A stretch of 64,000 nucleotides of DNA, from assembly GCF_008710705.1 (NCBI RefSeq), contig NZ_VYRZ01000001.1, forward strand, positions 1 to 64,000, read 5' to 3'. Each line of letters starts with the position of its first letter. Position 1 is the stretch's first letter. A model generated the notes under the pieces. That model saw nothing but the letters and a program-made list of their open reading frames with translations. It was not told where the DNA came from and did no database searches. The stretch is from Microbacterium radiodurans. GTDB taxonomy: Bacteria; Actinomycetota; Actinomycetes; Actinomycetales; Microbacteriaceae. Made by a program: the position numbers and the translations under genes. Positions 51,791-61,726 of this stretch are shown in pieces.

Positions 51791-53293
51791 TCAGGCGACC
51801 GGCGCCGCGGCCTCGGTCGCGCGACGGCGTGCCACGACGATCGCGGCGCCGACGACGATGAGCAGAAGCGCGCCGCCGCCGACACCGAACCAGAGCGCGC
51901 CGTCGCCACCGGTCAGCGGCAGCTGCCACGCGGGGACCTGTACGTGCGGGACGGTGAGGTAGTTCTGCACCGGCGCCGACACCGAGGTGGGGCCCGCCAC
52001 GACGCCCACGGACTGGATCGCCGGGGTGGGGATCTGGAAACCGGCGGGCGGGGTGATCTCGCGGACGAAGTACGTCCCCGGGACGAGCGCCGGGATGTTG
52101 ATCTGGCCGTCCGGGCCCGAGGTCCACTGCGAGACGCCGCCGATCGACACGGGGTTGGTGCCCGCGTTCGCATCGGCCTCGGTGAGGAACAGCTGGAACA
52201 CGGCTCCGGCGAGCGGCGTCTGCTGCGAGCCGCCGGCGACCGGCGGGGCGGCGTACGCGAAGACCGTCAGCTCACCGATCGGGGTGGTGCCCGTCACGGT
52301 CTCGGTGGCGCCGTTGACGATCGAGCTCGCGGTGTTGACGATCAGACCGTTCGCGGGGACGTCGACGGCGCGGGTGAGCACCGTGAAGGTGACCGAGCCG
52401 CCGCCGTTGGCCTGAAGCTTGGTGCGGCCCGCCGGGGTGAAGGCGACGGTCTGCGTCGTGCCGGCCGTCGTGATCGTGTAGTCCGAGGCCACGAGCGCGA
52501 GGTTCCCGCCGGCGGCGGTCGTCGCCGTGACACTCGTCGGCGCGACACCGGCGGGCGGCGTGGCGACGAAGGTCAGCTCGGGGGCGAGCTCGTCCGTCAG
52601 GCTGAACTGGCTGAGCGGCGTCCCGGCCGGCAGGGTCGGGATCGTCGAGGAGATCGCCCAGCGGACGAGGTCGGGGTTGCGGGCCTCCACCGAGCCCGGC
52701 GCGGGCGCCACCCGGTTCTTGGTGAGGTCGCTGACCGAGTTCTTCGGGTACACGTGGACGTCGTAGATCCAGTCGTTCGCCGGGGTGCCGAACTGGCCGG
52801 TGGGGAACGGCAGGCTGACCAGGAACGGCGCGACCGGGTCGGTCACGTCTCCGGGCGTCGCCGTCTCGGCCACGTAGTACAGACCGACGTCGAGCGAGGA
52901 GAACGTCGCGATGCCCGCGGCGTTCGTCGTCACCACGGTCGGCGCCCCGTCGGCCAGGGCGGCGGCGGCGGGGATGTTCGCGTTGAGCTGGCCCGCCTGG
53001 GTCCAGCCGGCGGGCGTCGTGATGTCGACGCTCGTGATCTCGCGCACGGTGAACTCCGCCCCCTCGAGCGGGATGCCGCCGGGCACGCCGCCCGGGATGA
53101 GCTGGCCCGTGCCGGGCGCCTGCGGGCTGTTCGGCGCGAGCTGGTACTTGTGGATCGTCAGGGTGCGGGGGATCGACTCGTCGATGTTGCCGGGCACGGC
53201 ACTGGCCGGAACGGCGCTGCCGAACACGGCGACCGCGCCGAGGGCGAGCGCGCCGATCACGGCACCCGCCCGCTTGGCGAAGGTTCTGGTCAT
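51791..53293 (-). CDS. Major pilin (SpaA-type, LPLTG-anchored)
   Basis: The 500-residue protein has a signal peptide (about residues 1-33, ending PASA), an N-terminal domain, and the pilin motif WIYDVHVYPKN (Lys near residue 190), whose lysine is joined to the next subunit by the sortase. Isopeptide-fold E-box motifs appear as YYVAETATP and YFVREITPP. A Cna-B-like middle and the sorting signal LPLTGGDG, a helix and RRRATE follow. The ATG at 53293 has AGGAGA six bases upstream; ATG 53299 lies on top of it. It is the shaft subunit of a heteromeric pilus and lies 26 bp before srtC. Confidence 0.93.
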   Translation of the reverse strand: MTRTFAKRAGAVIGALALGAVAVFGSAVPASAVPGNIDESIPRTLTIHKYQLAPNSPQAPGTGQLIPGGVPGGIPLEGAEFTVREITSVDITTPAGWTQAGQLNANIPAAAALADGAPTVVTTNAAGIATFSSLDVGLYYVAETATPGDVTDPVAPFLVSLPFPTGQFGTPANDWIYDVHVYPKNSVSDLTKNRVAPAPGSVEARNPDLVRWAISSTIPTLPAGTPLSQFSLTDELAPELTFVATPPAGVAPTSVTATTAAGGNLALVASDYTITTAGTTQTVAFTPAGRTKLQANGGGSVTFTVLTRAVDVPANGLIVNTASSIVNGATETVTGTTPIGELTVFAYAAPPVAGGSQQTPLAGAVFQLFLTEADANAGTNPVSIGGVSQWTSGPDGQINIPALVPGTYFVREITPPAGFQIPTPAIQSVGVVAGPTSVSAPVQNYLTVPHVQVPAWQLPLTGGDGALWFGVGGGALLLIVVGAAIVVARRRATEAAAPVA

Positions 53294-53311
53294 GGTCATT
53301 CTCCTGATTTC

Positions 53312-53343
53312 GGTGTTCGAGATGGTGTTCGAGATGGTGTTGA
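53312..53343 (-). repeat. 12-bp direct repeats in the pilin leader
   Basis: AACACCATCTCG is repeated twice in tandem and followed by AACACC just before the AGGAGA ribosome binding site. The array could alter spacing or structure of the leader by slippage. Confidence 0.75.
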
Positions 53344-53393
53344 GAAGGGGTGGATCGGGGCGCGGGGCCCGGCGCGGAGCGGAGGTCCGAGGC

Positions 53394-56300
53394 TCACATC
53401 GGCCGCCTCCTCCGCCGGTCGTGGAGCACGGCGCCGGCGAGCACGATCGCGAGGATCGCACCTCCCGAGATCAGGAAGGCATCGCTGCTCATACCGCCGG
53501 TGAGCGGAAGGGTCGTCGGCTGCACGGGCGCGTTGACGAATCGGTAGACGGCGTTCTGACCGGCGGCGGGGGCGCTGATCGTGGCCGAGGGGACGCTCAC
53601 CCAGGTCGTGCCCTGGAGCCGTTCCAGGCGGAGGGTCTGATAGGCGAGTCGGCTCCCCGGCGTGGTCGGCGCCTCCGACAGGGTGTAGGTGTGTCCGGGC
53701 CGCACCTCGAACGTGCTCGCCGGGTTGCCGCTCGCGACGTAGGCGGCGCCGGGCCTGCTCTGCGTCGGCAGCGGCCCACCGGCGAAGGCAGCCGGCGTGG
53801 CCGTGACCGTCCAGTTCGCCGGCTGGAAGCCGGGACCCGGCTGCGTGACCTGTTTCAGGAGCGTGACGGATGCCGTGGCGTTCGTCACCGCGCAGGTGAC
53901 GGTGGCGCCCTGCGGCAGCGTCACGTCTCCGGCGGCCGTGACCGCGACGGCGGTCCCGGCATCCGTCCGGCACTGCCACGCGCCGGTCTGGACGTACGTC
54001 AGCGATCCGCCCGCCTCGGACAGGCGGTAGGGCACTCCCGGGGTGACGTTTATCGCCGAGGCCTGGGGCGTGCCGCTGCGCCCGCTCGGCCCGGGCAGAG
54101 CGCCCGTCGGCGCCGTGGCCGAGAGCACCCAGTCGCTCGGGAGCGCGGAGCCGAACGACACCTCTTTGACGAGGGTGAGGACGGCCACCGGACGGTTGAC
54201 GATCGTGCAGGCGATCGCCTGCGCCGACTGCGTGTTCGCGATCGATCCGCTGACGATGTTGCCGGTCTGGCCGAAGGTGACGGGTGTCGCGGTTCCGCCG
54301 ATCGTGCACGACGCGCTCGCGAAGACGAATCCTGCGCGCATCTCCTCGGACACCGTGAGCGTCGCTCGGGAGGCGAGCGATCCGTACAGCACGGTCCACG
54401 ACGCGGTTCCCTGCGCGTTCGTGAGCTGCCGCGGCGCCTCGCTCGGAAGCGCCGTCGCCGTGCCCGTCGTGGCCGTGGCGGCGGTGCCGACGGACCATCC
54501 TGCGGCGGGACTCGTCGCCCCCGTCGCCGGGTCGAGGACGAGCTTGGTGATCGTCACCGTCGTCGCCGGGCGCGGTGAGTTGAAGAAGGTGCAGACGACG
54601 TTCACCCCGGGCCGCTCGGGAACGGTCACCGAGCCCGTGGCGGCGGTGCTGTTGCTCAGCCGCACGCCGTCCGCCCAGCACTCCGAGAAGATCGTGTACA
54701 CCGCGAGCGCGGATGCCGATCCGGCCGCCATCGCCTCCGAGATCGAGACCGTGCTGCCGGTGGGGATCGGGACCGGGCCGACCTGCTGGCTCTGACGTCC
54801 CGTCGCGGAACCGGCCGTGGTGGCCGTGGCGATCGTGCCCGCGGAGCCCGAGAGGGTCAGGGTGAACTGGTCGCTCGCGGCCGCGCGCCCGATCGCGTTC
54901 TTCAGCACGGTCACCGTCGACGGGCTCGCGCAGGAGGCGAGGTCGGTGTGCTCGGCGAGGGAACGCCCCGAGCCCGGGATGCGCGTCCAGGTCGTCGGGT
55001 CGAACTCGTACGCGGTTCCGGAGTCCGAGACGTATGCCGTGCCGCGCGGCGAGAACGCCAGGCCGTTGGCGTTGCCGAACGCGGGCGTCGCCTCGGTGCC
55101 CGCGAGCGAGCGGGCGGTCGTTGCACCGACGGGGATCACTCCGCCGTTCGCGGCCGAGATGGCCGCTGCGGTGACGGTGAAGATGACAGCGCTCGGCGCG
55201 TTGTTCACGGTCGCCGCGCCGAGGACATAGAGGTTGCCGGATGCGTCGAAGGCGAGGTCGCCGTTCCCGTTCGGCGAGCCGGTCGTCGGGAACGACCCGA
55301 GGTAGGCGTAGCGGGTCGCGGCGGGGTTCGACTCGGTGAAGCTCCAGAGGTGGAAGGACGTTCCCGAGAACTTCCCGAAGATGAACCGACCCGACGGGTC
55401 GACCGCGCCGGCGACGAGCGAGCCGGTCACCGCTGCCCCGGCCGTCGTCGCCGTCGTGTAGCCCGTGTTCGCGAGGGTCTGGAATCCGCCCGCGGGGGTC
55501 CATTTGAGGATGGACACGACGTTCGCCGCGTCCGTCGACCGCTGCAGCGCGTAGGCGACGCCGCCGCCCGGACCGATGCCGAGGGAGTTCGCGTTCGCGC
55601 CGACGTTCCAGCTGCCGACCGTCGCCGTGGCGCCCGTGACCGTATCGGCTTGGAGCAGCTCGCCCGCGGGGCCCAGCGCGTAGAACTGGTTGGTCGAGCA
55701 CGACAGACGCGCGGACTGGACGGTGTTGGTGAAGGTGCAGACGACCGAGGACCCCGCCTCGGCCGGCATCGTGAGCGTGCCCGACGGCGAGGAGCCGATG
55801 GCGATGACCGTGCCGTCGCGGGTGCACTCGTACGAGCTCGTGTACGTCAGCCCGGCGCCCGCGGTGATGGTCTCGTGGATCGTGTACGTCGCGCCGGGCT
55901 GCACCACGAGCGCCGCGACCTGCTGCGCCTGCAGGCCGGTGGCGCTGCCCGACGTGGTCGCGGAGCCCAGCACCGTCTGACCACTGCGGACCGACAGCGT
56001 GAACTGGTCGCCGGCAGCGGCACGGGCCGGCAGGTTCTTCCGCACCGTGAGGGTCGTCGCCGGCTGCACCGTCAGCGTCGCCGGGGCGGATGCGATGAGC
56101 CCGGTCGTCGCGACGGCGCCGCTCGTGACGGTGCCCGCGGCCGCCGCGACGACGTCGACCGTGATGGTGCACGACGAGGCACCCGCGACGAGGTCGCCGC
56201 CGACGACGGAGATGGCGCCCGAGCCCGGGGCCGCGGTCACGGCGTAGGCCGCCCCGGTCGCGTTCACGCACGTCCCGCCGATCGCGGGCGTGGCGGCGAC

Positions 56301-57683
56301 GCGCAGCTCGGCCGGGAGGGTCGCCGCGAAGCCCCAGTCCGTCTTCGCGAGGAGATCCGAGGTGTTCGTCACCGTGTACGTCAGGGTCGTCGGGACCGTC
56401 GCGGTCGCGGTGCCGGAGAACGCGGCGTCGAGCGCAGGCGAGACCTCCAGGACGCGGATGTTGTCGACGCCGAACGCGCTGCCGGCTCCGGTGACGGTGT
56501 TGGTCAGCCGCACCTGCGCCGCGGCGATCTGCGCGGGCGTAAGGAGTGCCACCCCAGTGCCCGTGTACGTCGCCGCGCGGGCCGACGTCGACAGCGCCGG
56601 GTCGAGGATGCCGGAGGTCGCCTGCGCGGGCGAGGTGTAGAACACCGAGCCGGTCGCCGCGCAGGGGACGACCGGGGTCGGGAAGCCGCTCAGCAGCGTC
56701 GTCGAACCGGTGAACAGCGACAGCGACAGCGATGCGTTGTTGGTTCCGCACTGCGCACCCGCCGCATCGAAACGAAGGGCGTAGTAGCGCGAACCGGGAG
56801 CCGTCACACCGATGCCGGCGGCGGACTGCGCGACCGTCGTGCCCCCGGCGACCGCCGCGTAGGGGAAGTTGGTCAGGGCGTGATTGGTCCGGGTGGTGGC
56901 CGTCGAGCTGTTCGCCGGCGCCGTGGCCGAGGTCGAGCCCGTCGCACCGGCCGCGAGCTGGCCCAGGACATCGGCGAGGCGGCGCACCTCGCGCGCTCCG
57001 AGCGTCGACGAGTTGAGGGTCTGCGGCGGGCAGAGCGTCGTGCTCGCCGCGGCCGAGAAGTTCACGAGCACGCCCGTGCAGCTCGCGCCGTTCACCCAGC
57101 CGGTCGACGCTGTGTAACGTCCGCCCGCGTAGGCGCCGAGTGCGCTCGGGGCTGTCGTGCTCACCCCCTGCTCGAAGGTCTCGACCCAGGCGTCGCGGGG
57201 AGCCTCCGGAATGCCCGCCGCCAGGATGCCGATGCTGAGCTGACGCGCGAGCGGCGGCGCGCGCGCATCGGCCTCGTCAGCCGGGACCTCGATCGCCGGC
57301 GCATCGACGCCATCCGGCGATGCCGGGAGTGGCGGCTCGGGCTCCGTCGCCGCCTCCGGCGCGTCCGCGGCGTCCGCATCCGTTCCCGGGGGCGTGGTCA
57401 CGGCATCCGTCTCGCCGTCATCGGGTGCGGCCGGGCTCTCGTCGGAGGCACCCGGGCTCTCCTGCCGCGCGTCCGGCTCGACGGTCTCGGTCACCTCGGG
57501 AGCCGGCGTGCCGCTCGGGGCCGCGATGGCGGCGACAGCGCCGGTGGGGGTTGCGAGGAGTCCGAGCGCGAGTGCGACGGCCGCGGCTGCCGCGCTCGTG
57601 CCGCGCACCGCAGCGCGCACGGATGCGCGCGCTGCGGTGCGGGAGGAGCACTGAGGGGCGCGGGCGCGACGAGCGGAGACCAT
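53394..57683 (-). CDS. Large LPLTG-anchored pilus adhesin (tip-protein candidate)
   Basis: The 1,429-residue protein has a signal peptide (about residues 1-55), an acidic Pro/Ala-rich spacer, a jelly-roll-like N-domain (about 160-405), Ig/DUF11-like modules, a propeller-like region (about 660-860; FYALGPAGELLQADTVTGA, GNGDLAFDASGNLYVLG), then several repeated prealbumin-like modules (TLTVRKNLPARAAAGDQFTL and TVTVLKNAIGRAAASDQFTL are close copies; four or five more from about 970), and a sorting signal LPLTGGMSSDAFL with RRRRRPM. Cysteines occur in pairs within modules. Its order before pilin and srtC matches tip adhesins of three-gene SpaA pili. Ligand unknown. Confidence 0.88.
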   Translation of the reverse strand: MVSARRARAPQCSSRTAARASVRAAVRGTSAAAAAVALALGLLATPTGAVAAIAAPSGTPAPEVTETVEPDARQESPGASDESPAAPDDGETDAVTTPPGTDADAADAPEAATEPEPPLPASPDGVDAPAIEVPADEADARAPPLARQLSIGILAAGIPEAPRDAWVETFEQGVSTTAPSALGAYAGGRYTASTGWVNGASCTGVLVNFSAAASTTLCPPQTLNSSTLGAREVRRLADVLGQLAAGATGSTSATAPANSSTATTRTNHALTNFPYAAVAGGTTVAQSAAGIGVTAPGSRYYALRFDAAGAQCGTNNASLSLSLFTGSTTLLSGFPTPVVPCAATGSVFYTSPAQATSGILDPALSTSARAATYTGTGVALLTPAQIAAAQVRLTNTVTGAGSAFGVDNIRVLEVSPALDAAFSGTATATVPTTLTYTVTNTSDLLAKTDWGFAATLPAELRVAATPAIGGTCVNATGAAYAVTAAPGSGAISVVGGDLVAGASSCTITVDVVAAAAGTVTSGAVATTGLIASAPATLTVQPATTLTVRKNLPARAAAGDQFTLSVRSGQTVLGSATTSGSATGLQAQQVAALVVQPGATYTIHETITAGAGLTYTSSYECTRDGTVIAIGSSPSGTLTMPAEAGSSVVCTFTNTVQSARLSCSTNQFYALGPAGELLQADTVTGATATVGSWNVGANANSLGIGPGGGVAYALQRSTDAANVVSILKWTPAGGFQTLANTGYTTATTAGAAVTGSLVAGAVDPSGRFIFGKFSGTSFHLWSFTESNPAATRYAYLGSFPTTGSPNGNGDLAFDASGNLYVLGAATVNNAPSAVIFTVTAAAISAANGGVIPVGATTARSLAGTEATPAFGNANGLAFSPRGTAYVSDSGTAYEFDPTTWTRIPGSGRSLAEHTDLASCASPSTVTVLKNAIGRAAASDQFTLTLSGSAGTIATATTAGSATGRQSQQVGPVPIPTGSTVSISEAMAAGSASALAVYTIFSECWADGVRLSNSTAATGSVTVPERPGVNVVCTFFNSPRPATTVTITKLVLDPATGATSPAAGWSVGTAATATTGTATALPSEAPRQLTNAQGTASWTVLYGSLASRATLTVSEEMRAGFVFASASCTIGGTATPVTFGQTGNIVSGSIANTQSAQAIACTIVNRPVAVLTLVKEVSFGSALPSDWVLSATAPTGALPGPSGRSGTPQASAINVTPGVPYRLSEAGGSLTYVQTGAWQCRTDAGTAVAVTAAGDVTLPQGATVTCAVTNATASVTLLKQVTQPGPGFQPANWTVTATPAAFAGGPLPTQSRPGAAYVASGNPASTFEVRPGHTYTLSEAPTTPGSRLAYQTLRLERLQGTTWVSVPSATISAPAAGQNAVYRFVNAPVQPTTLPLTGGMSSDAFLISGGAILAIVLAGAVLHDRRRRRPM

Positions 57684-57752
57684 GACCGTCCTGGGGATCG
57701 ACGAATGCCCCAGGCACGTACGGATGCGCTCCGGACCTGCTGTGACGGTCCG

Positions 57753-57782
57753 AGACTATGTGCTCAGTTTTCCCTCAGTCAA
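57753..57782 (-). promoter_or_regulatory. Promoter and CTCAGT operator-like repeats of the pilus operon
   Basis: TTGACT (57782-57777) and TAGTCT (57758-57753) are 18 bp apart on the minus strand. ACTGAG or CTCAGT occurs four times within 57762-57820 in both orientations, two of them in or next to the core promoter. The region is sharply AT-richer than its surroundings. A repressor or activator site is likely; the protein is unknown. Confidence 0.65.
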
Positions 57783-57845
57783 TACTGAGACCTGATATTA
57801 AGTAGATCTTTCACTGAGTTTCGGATGCGCGCCCGCGCACCGACC

Positions 57846-58061
57846 TCACTGGTTGCCGATGTTCTTGTCGACGTTGTCGCGCACCTCGTCGATCTTCGCG
57901 TGCTGCTCAGCCGGAACGACCTTCTTCACCGCATCGGCCGCGCCCCGCAGGATCTTGTCGCTGACCTCCTCGGCCTTCTCGCTCTTGAGCGCCTCCTCGA
58001 TCTTGTCCCGATTCTGCTCGAACATCTGCTTGCCCTTGTTGATGATGTCGTCCACGCCCAT
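57846..58061 (-). CDS. Small helical protein, MT0933/Rv0909-type antitoxin-like
   Basis: The 71-residue protein is highly charged and helical: GVDDIINKGKQMFEQNRDKI, then EEALKSEKAEEVSDKILRGA and a Lys/Asp-rich end. It resembles the small actinobacterial proteins annotated as MT0933-type antitoxins, but no toxin gene is next to it, so the name should not be taken as a function. AAAGGAC precedes the ATG. It lies between the tuf terminator and the pilus promoter, in the same direction, and is probably a separate short unit. Confidence 0.72.
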   Translation of the reverse strand: MGVDDIINKGKQMFEQNRDKIEEALKSEKAEEVSDKILRGAADAVKKVVPAEQHAKIDEVRDNVDKNIGNQ

Positions 58062-58150
58062 GGCAGGTCCTTTCGCTGGGGACGGTGTGTCCGTTCTCCG
58101 CCTATGTCAGCGCGTGATCGTCATCGCCGTCAACAGCTTGCGCAAACGAC

Positions 58151-58184
58151 GGCGCCCCCCGGATCCGAGGATCCGAGGGGCGCC
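58151..58184 (-). terminator. Terminator of tuf
   Basis: GGCGCCCC and GGGGCGCC form the outer 8 bp of a longer interrupted stem (58151-58184), and CGTCGTTTGCG follows on the minus strand. Confidence 0.85.
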
Positions 58185-58202
58185 GCGAAGGAAGTCTGAG
58201 AC

Positions 58203-59396
58203 TTACTTGACGATCTTGGTCACCGTGCCGGCGCCGACGGTGCGGCCACCCTCACGGATCGCGAAGCCGAGGCCCTCTTCCATGGCGATCGGCTGGATGA
58301 GCTCGACCGACATGTCGGTGGTGTCGCCGGGCATGACCATCTCGGTGCCCTCGGGCAGCGAGATGACGCCGGTGACGTCCGTGGTGCGGAAGTAGAACTG
58401 CGGGCGGTAGTTCGTGTAGAAGGGGTTGTGACGGCCACCCTCCTCCTTCGAGAGGATGTAGGCGGTGCCCTCGAAGTTGGTGTGCGGCGTGACCGAACCC
58501 GGCTTCACGACGACCTGGCCGCGCTCGACGTCGTCACGCTTGGTGCCGCGCAGGAGCAGACCGCAGTTCTCGCCGGCCCAGGCCTCGTCGAGCTGCTTGT
58601 GGAACATCTCGATACCCGTGACCGTGGTCTTCTGCGTCGGGCGGATGCCGACGATCTCGACCTCGGAGTTGATGGCGAGGGTGCCACGCTCGGCGCGGCC
58701 GGTGACGACCGTGCCACGACCGGTGATCGTGAAGACGTCCTCGACGGGCATGAGGAACGGCTTGTCCTTGTCACGCACCGGGTCGGGGATCGACTCGTCG
58801 ACGGCGTCCATGAGCTCAACGATCTTGTTGACCCACTTCTCGTCGCCCTCGAGCGCCTTCAGGCCCGAGACCTGCACGACGGGAGCGTTGTCGCCGTCGA
58901 AGTCCTGCGACGACAGGAGCTCGCGAACCTCGAGCTCGACGAGCTCCAGGATCTCCTCGTCGTCGACCATGTCGGACTTGTTCAGCGCGACGAGCAGGTA
59001 GGGGACGCCGACCTGCTTGGCGAGCAGCACGTGCTCGCGCGTCTGAGCCATCGGGCCGTCGGTGGCGGCGACCACGAGGATCGCGCCGTCCATCTGAGCG
59101 GCACCGGTGATCATGTTCTTGATGTAGTCGGCGTGACCGGGGGCGTCGACGTGAGCGTAGTGACGCTTCGGGGTCTCGTACTCGACGTGCGAGATGTTGA
59201 TCGTGATGCCACGCTGGCGCTCTTCGGGCGCCGAGTCGATGGACGCGAAGTCACGCTGCACGTTGGTGGCCGACGGGTACTTGTCGGCGAGCACCTTCGA
59301 GATCGCTGCGGTGAGCGTCGTCTTGCCGTGGTCAACGTGACCGATGGTTCCGATGTTGACGTGCGGCTTGGTCCGCTCGAACTTGGCCTTAGCCAC
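58203..59396 (-). CDS. tuf: Elongation factor Tu
   Basis: The 397-residue GTPase delivers aminoacyl-tRNA. Visible are P-loop GHVDHGKT (about residues 19-26), the DxxG in [20 protein letters not shown] (shown in part), NKSD and the domain 2-3 motifs [12 protein letters not shown] and [14 protein letters not shown]. It lies behind fusA with its own TAGAGT box and a terminator on each side, so it can be expressed separately. Kirromycin-type resistance cannot be judged by eye. Confidence 0.98.
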   Translation of the reverse strand: MAKAKFERTKPHVNIGTIGHVDHGKTTLTAAISKVLADKYPSATNVQRDFASIDSAPEERQRGITINISHVEYETPKRHYAHVDAPGHADYIKNMITGAAQMDGAILVVAATDGPMAQTREHVLLAKQVGVPYLLVALNKSDMVDDEEILELVELEVRELLSSQDFDGDNAPVVQVSGLKALEGDEKWVNKIVELMDAVDESIPDPVRDKDKPFLMPVEDVFTITGRGTVVTGRAERGTLAINSEVEIVGIRPTQKTTVTGIEMFHKQLDEAWAGENCGLLLRGTKRDDVERGQVVVKPGSVTPHTNFEGTAYILSKEEGGRHNPFYTNYRPQFYFRTTDVTGVISLPEGTEMVMPGDTTDMSVELIQPIAMEEGLGFAIREGGRTVGAGTVTKIVK

Positions 59397-59470
59397 GGGG
59401 TCCTCCTCAGGACTGTCGATGTAGATCTCCGGGCGCTGGATTGCGACCGGTTCTCTACGGGGATGATTTC

Positions 59471-59476
59471 ACTCTA
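59471..59476 (-). promoter_or_regulatory. Candidate -10 box of tuf
   Basis: TAGAGT on the minus strand lies between the fusA terminator and tuf, with a leader of about 70 nt. It overlaps a small hairpin, ACTCT-CTACT-AGAGT. Confidence 0.5.
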
Positions 59477-59503
59477 GTAGAGAGTGCGATATTCAGTTTG
59501 AGT

Positions 59504-59534
59504 GGATGCCGGGAGCATCGGGCCCCCGGCATCC
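59504..59534 (-). terminator. Terminator between fusA and tuf
   Basis: GGATGCCGGG and CCCGGCATCC form a perfect 10-bp stem with an 11-nt loop. The T-tract is weak. Confidence 0.75.
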
Positions 59535-59542
59535 GAGAGCGA

Positions 59543-61657
59543 TTACTCGCCCTTGTTCTTCTGGACGATCTCGTCGGCCACCGCGCGCGGGACCTCGGAG
59601 TAGCTGTCGAACTCCATCGAGTACACCGCGCGACCCGACGTCTTCGAGCGCAGGTCGCCGATGTAGCCGAACATCTCCGACAGCGGGACGAGCGCACGGA
59701 CGATCTTGATGCCCGAGCCGTCCTCCATCGACTGGATCTGGCCGCGACGGGAGTTCAGGTCGCCGATGACGTCGCCCATGTACTCCTCGGGCGTGCGCAC
59801 CTCGACCGCCATGAGCGGCTCGAGGATGACGGGGTTCGCCTTGCGCAGCGCCTCCTTGAAGCCAATCGAGCCGGCGATCTTGAACGCCATCTCCGACGAG
59901 TCGACGTCGTGCGACGCACCGTCGAGGAGGATCGCCTTGACGCCCACGATGGGGTAGCCGGCGAGCACGCCGACGTTCATCGCGTCCTGGAAGCCCTGGT
60001 TGGTCGGCTCGATGTACTCGCGCGGGATGCGGCCACCGGTGACCTTGTTCTCGAACTCGTACGTCTTGTCGGCCGTGACCTCGAGGGGCTCGATCGCGAA
60101 CTGGATCTTCGCGAACTGACCCGAACCACCGGTCTGCTTCTTGTGGGTGTAGTCGTGACGCTCGACGACCTTCTTGATCGTCTCGCGGTACGCCACCTGC
60201 GGCTTGCCGACGTTCGCCTCGACGCGGAACTCGCGCTTCATGCGGTCGACGAGGATGTCGAGGTGCAGCTCGCCCATGCCCTTGATGACCGTCTGACCGG
60301 TCTCGGGGTTGAGCTCGGTGCGGAAGGTCGGGTCCTCTTCGGCGAGCTTCTGGATGGCGACACCCAGCTTCTCCTGGTCGGCCTTGGTCTTCGGCTCGAT
60401 GGCGACCTCGATGACCGGCTCGGGGAACGTCATCGACTCGAGGACGACGGGCTCCGCCGGGTCGGCGAGGGTGTCACCGGTGGTGGTGTCCTTCAGGCCG
60501 ATGACGGCGTAGATGTTGCCCGCGGTGAGCGAGTCGACCGGGTTCTCCTTGTTGGCGTGCATCTGGAAGATCTTCCCGATGCGCTCCTTCTTGCCCTTGG
60601 TCGAGTTGACGACCTGGGCACCGGAGTCGAGGTGACCGGAGTACACGCGGACGTAGGTCAGGCGACCGAAGAACGGGTGCACCGCGACCTTGAACGCGAG
60701 CGCCGCGAACGGGTCGTTCGCGTCGGGGTGACGCTCGATGACCTTCTCCTCGTCCTTCGGGTCGTGCGCCTCGATGGCGGGCACGTCGAGGGGAGAGGGG
60801 AGGAAGTCGACGACCGCGTCGAGCATGGGCTGCACGCCGCGGTTCTTGAAGGCCGAGCCGCAGAGCACCGGGTAGAGCTCGCCGGCGACGGTGAGCTTGC
60901 GGATGGCGCCCTTGATCTCGGCGACCGTCAGGTCCTCGCCGCCGAAGAACTTCTCGAGCAGCGCGTCGTCGGACTCGGCGACGGCTTCGAGGAGCTTCTG
61001 GCGGTACTCGGCCGCCTTGTCGGCGAGGTCGGCCGGGATCTCCTGGATCTCGTACTTCGCGCCCATGGTGACATCACCCTTGGCGTCGCCGGGCCAGACC
61101 AGCGCGCGCATCTCGACGAGGTCGATGACGCCCACGAAGTCGTTCTCGGCGCCGATGGGGAGCTGCAGCACGAGCGGACGTGCGCCCAGACGGCTGACGA
61201 TGGTGTCGACGGTGAAGTAGAAGTCGGCGCCCAGCTTGTCCATCTTGTTGACGAAGCAGATGCGCGGGACGTCGTACTTGTCGGCCTGACGCCACACGGT
61301 CTCGGACTGGGGCTCGACGCCCTCCTTGCCGTCGAAGACGGCGACGGCGCCGTCGAGGACGCGCAGGGACCGCTCGACCTCGACCGTGAAGTCGACGTGG
61401 CCGGGCGTGTCGATGATGTTGATCTGGTTCTTGTTCCAGAAGCAGGTCACGGCGGCAGACGTGATCGTGATGCCGCGCTCCTTCTCCTGCTCCATCCAGT
61501 CGGTGGTCGAGGCGCCGTCGTGCGTCTCGCCGAGCTTGTGGTTGACGCCCGTGTAGAACAGGATGCGCTCGGTCGTCGTCGTCTTGCCGGCATCGATGTG
61601 CGCCATGATGCCGATGTTGCGGACCTTGTTGAGGTCGGTGAGCACTTCTTGTGCCAC
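59543..61657 (-). CDS. fusA: Elongation factor G
   Basis: The 704-residue GTPase moves tRNAs and mRNA through the ribosome. It has [19 protein letters not shown] with the P-loop, [20 protein letters not shown] and [12 protein letters not shown] in domain I, then domains II-V, with [21 protein letters not shown] in domain IV. The start is GTG after AAGGAAC. A perfect 14-bp hairpin separates it from rpsG. Fusidic-acid-related changes cannot be judged without alignment. Confidence 0.98.
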   Translation of the reverse strand: MAQEVLTDLNKVRNIGIMAHIDAGKTTTTERILFYTGVNHKLGETHDGASTTDWMEQEKERGITITSAAVTCFWNKNQINIIDTPGHVDFTVEVERSLRVLDGAVAVFDGKEGVEPQSETVWRQADKYDVPRICFVNKMDKLGADFYFTVDTIVSRLGARPLVLQLPIGAENDFVGVIDLVEMRALVWPGDAKGDVTMGAKYEIQEIPADLADKAAEYRQKLLEAVAESDDALLEKFFGGEDLTVAEIKGAIRKLTVAGELYPVLCGSAFKNRGVQPMLDAVVDFLPSPLDVPAIEAHDPKDEEKVIERHPDANDPFAALAFKVAVHPFFGRLTYVRVYSGHLDSGAQVVNSTKGKKERIGKIFQMHANKENPVDSLTAGNIYAVIGLKDTTTGDTLADPAEPVVLESMTFPEPVIEVAIEPKTKADQEKLGVAIQKLAEEDPTFRTELNPETGQTVIKGMGELHLDILVDRMKREFRVEANVGKPQVAYRETIKKVVERHDYTHKKQTGGSGQFAKIQFAIEPLEVTADKTYEFENKVTGGRIPREYIEPTNQGFQDAMNVGVLAGYPIVGVKAILLDGASHDVDSSEMAFKIAGSIGFKEALRKANPVILEPLMAVEVRTPEEYMGDVIGDLNSRRGQIQSMEDGSGIKIVRALVPLSEMFGYIGDLRSKTSGRAVYSMEFDSYSEVPRAVADEIVQKNKGE

Positions 61658-61683
61658 GGGCTGTTCCTTACGTTCGGTGGGGA

Positions 61684-61715
61684 ACGCCGGCCGGGAGGGT
61701 TCTCCCGGCCGGCGT
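61684..61715 (-). terminator. Perfect 14-bp hairpin between rpsG and fusA
   Basis: ACGCCGGCCGGGAG and its exact complement face each other across a four-base loop. The following minus-strand bases are TCCCCACC, not a T-run, so partial termination or an RNA-processing role is more likely than a full stop. Confidence 0.7.
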
Positions 61716-61726
61716 CGAGAAGCTGT

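Noticed and set aside
57846..58061. A toxin-antitoxin pair
   Set aside because: No second small gene fits next to it on either strand.
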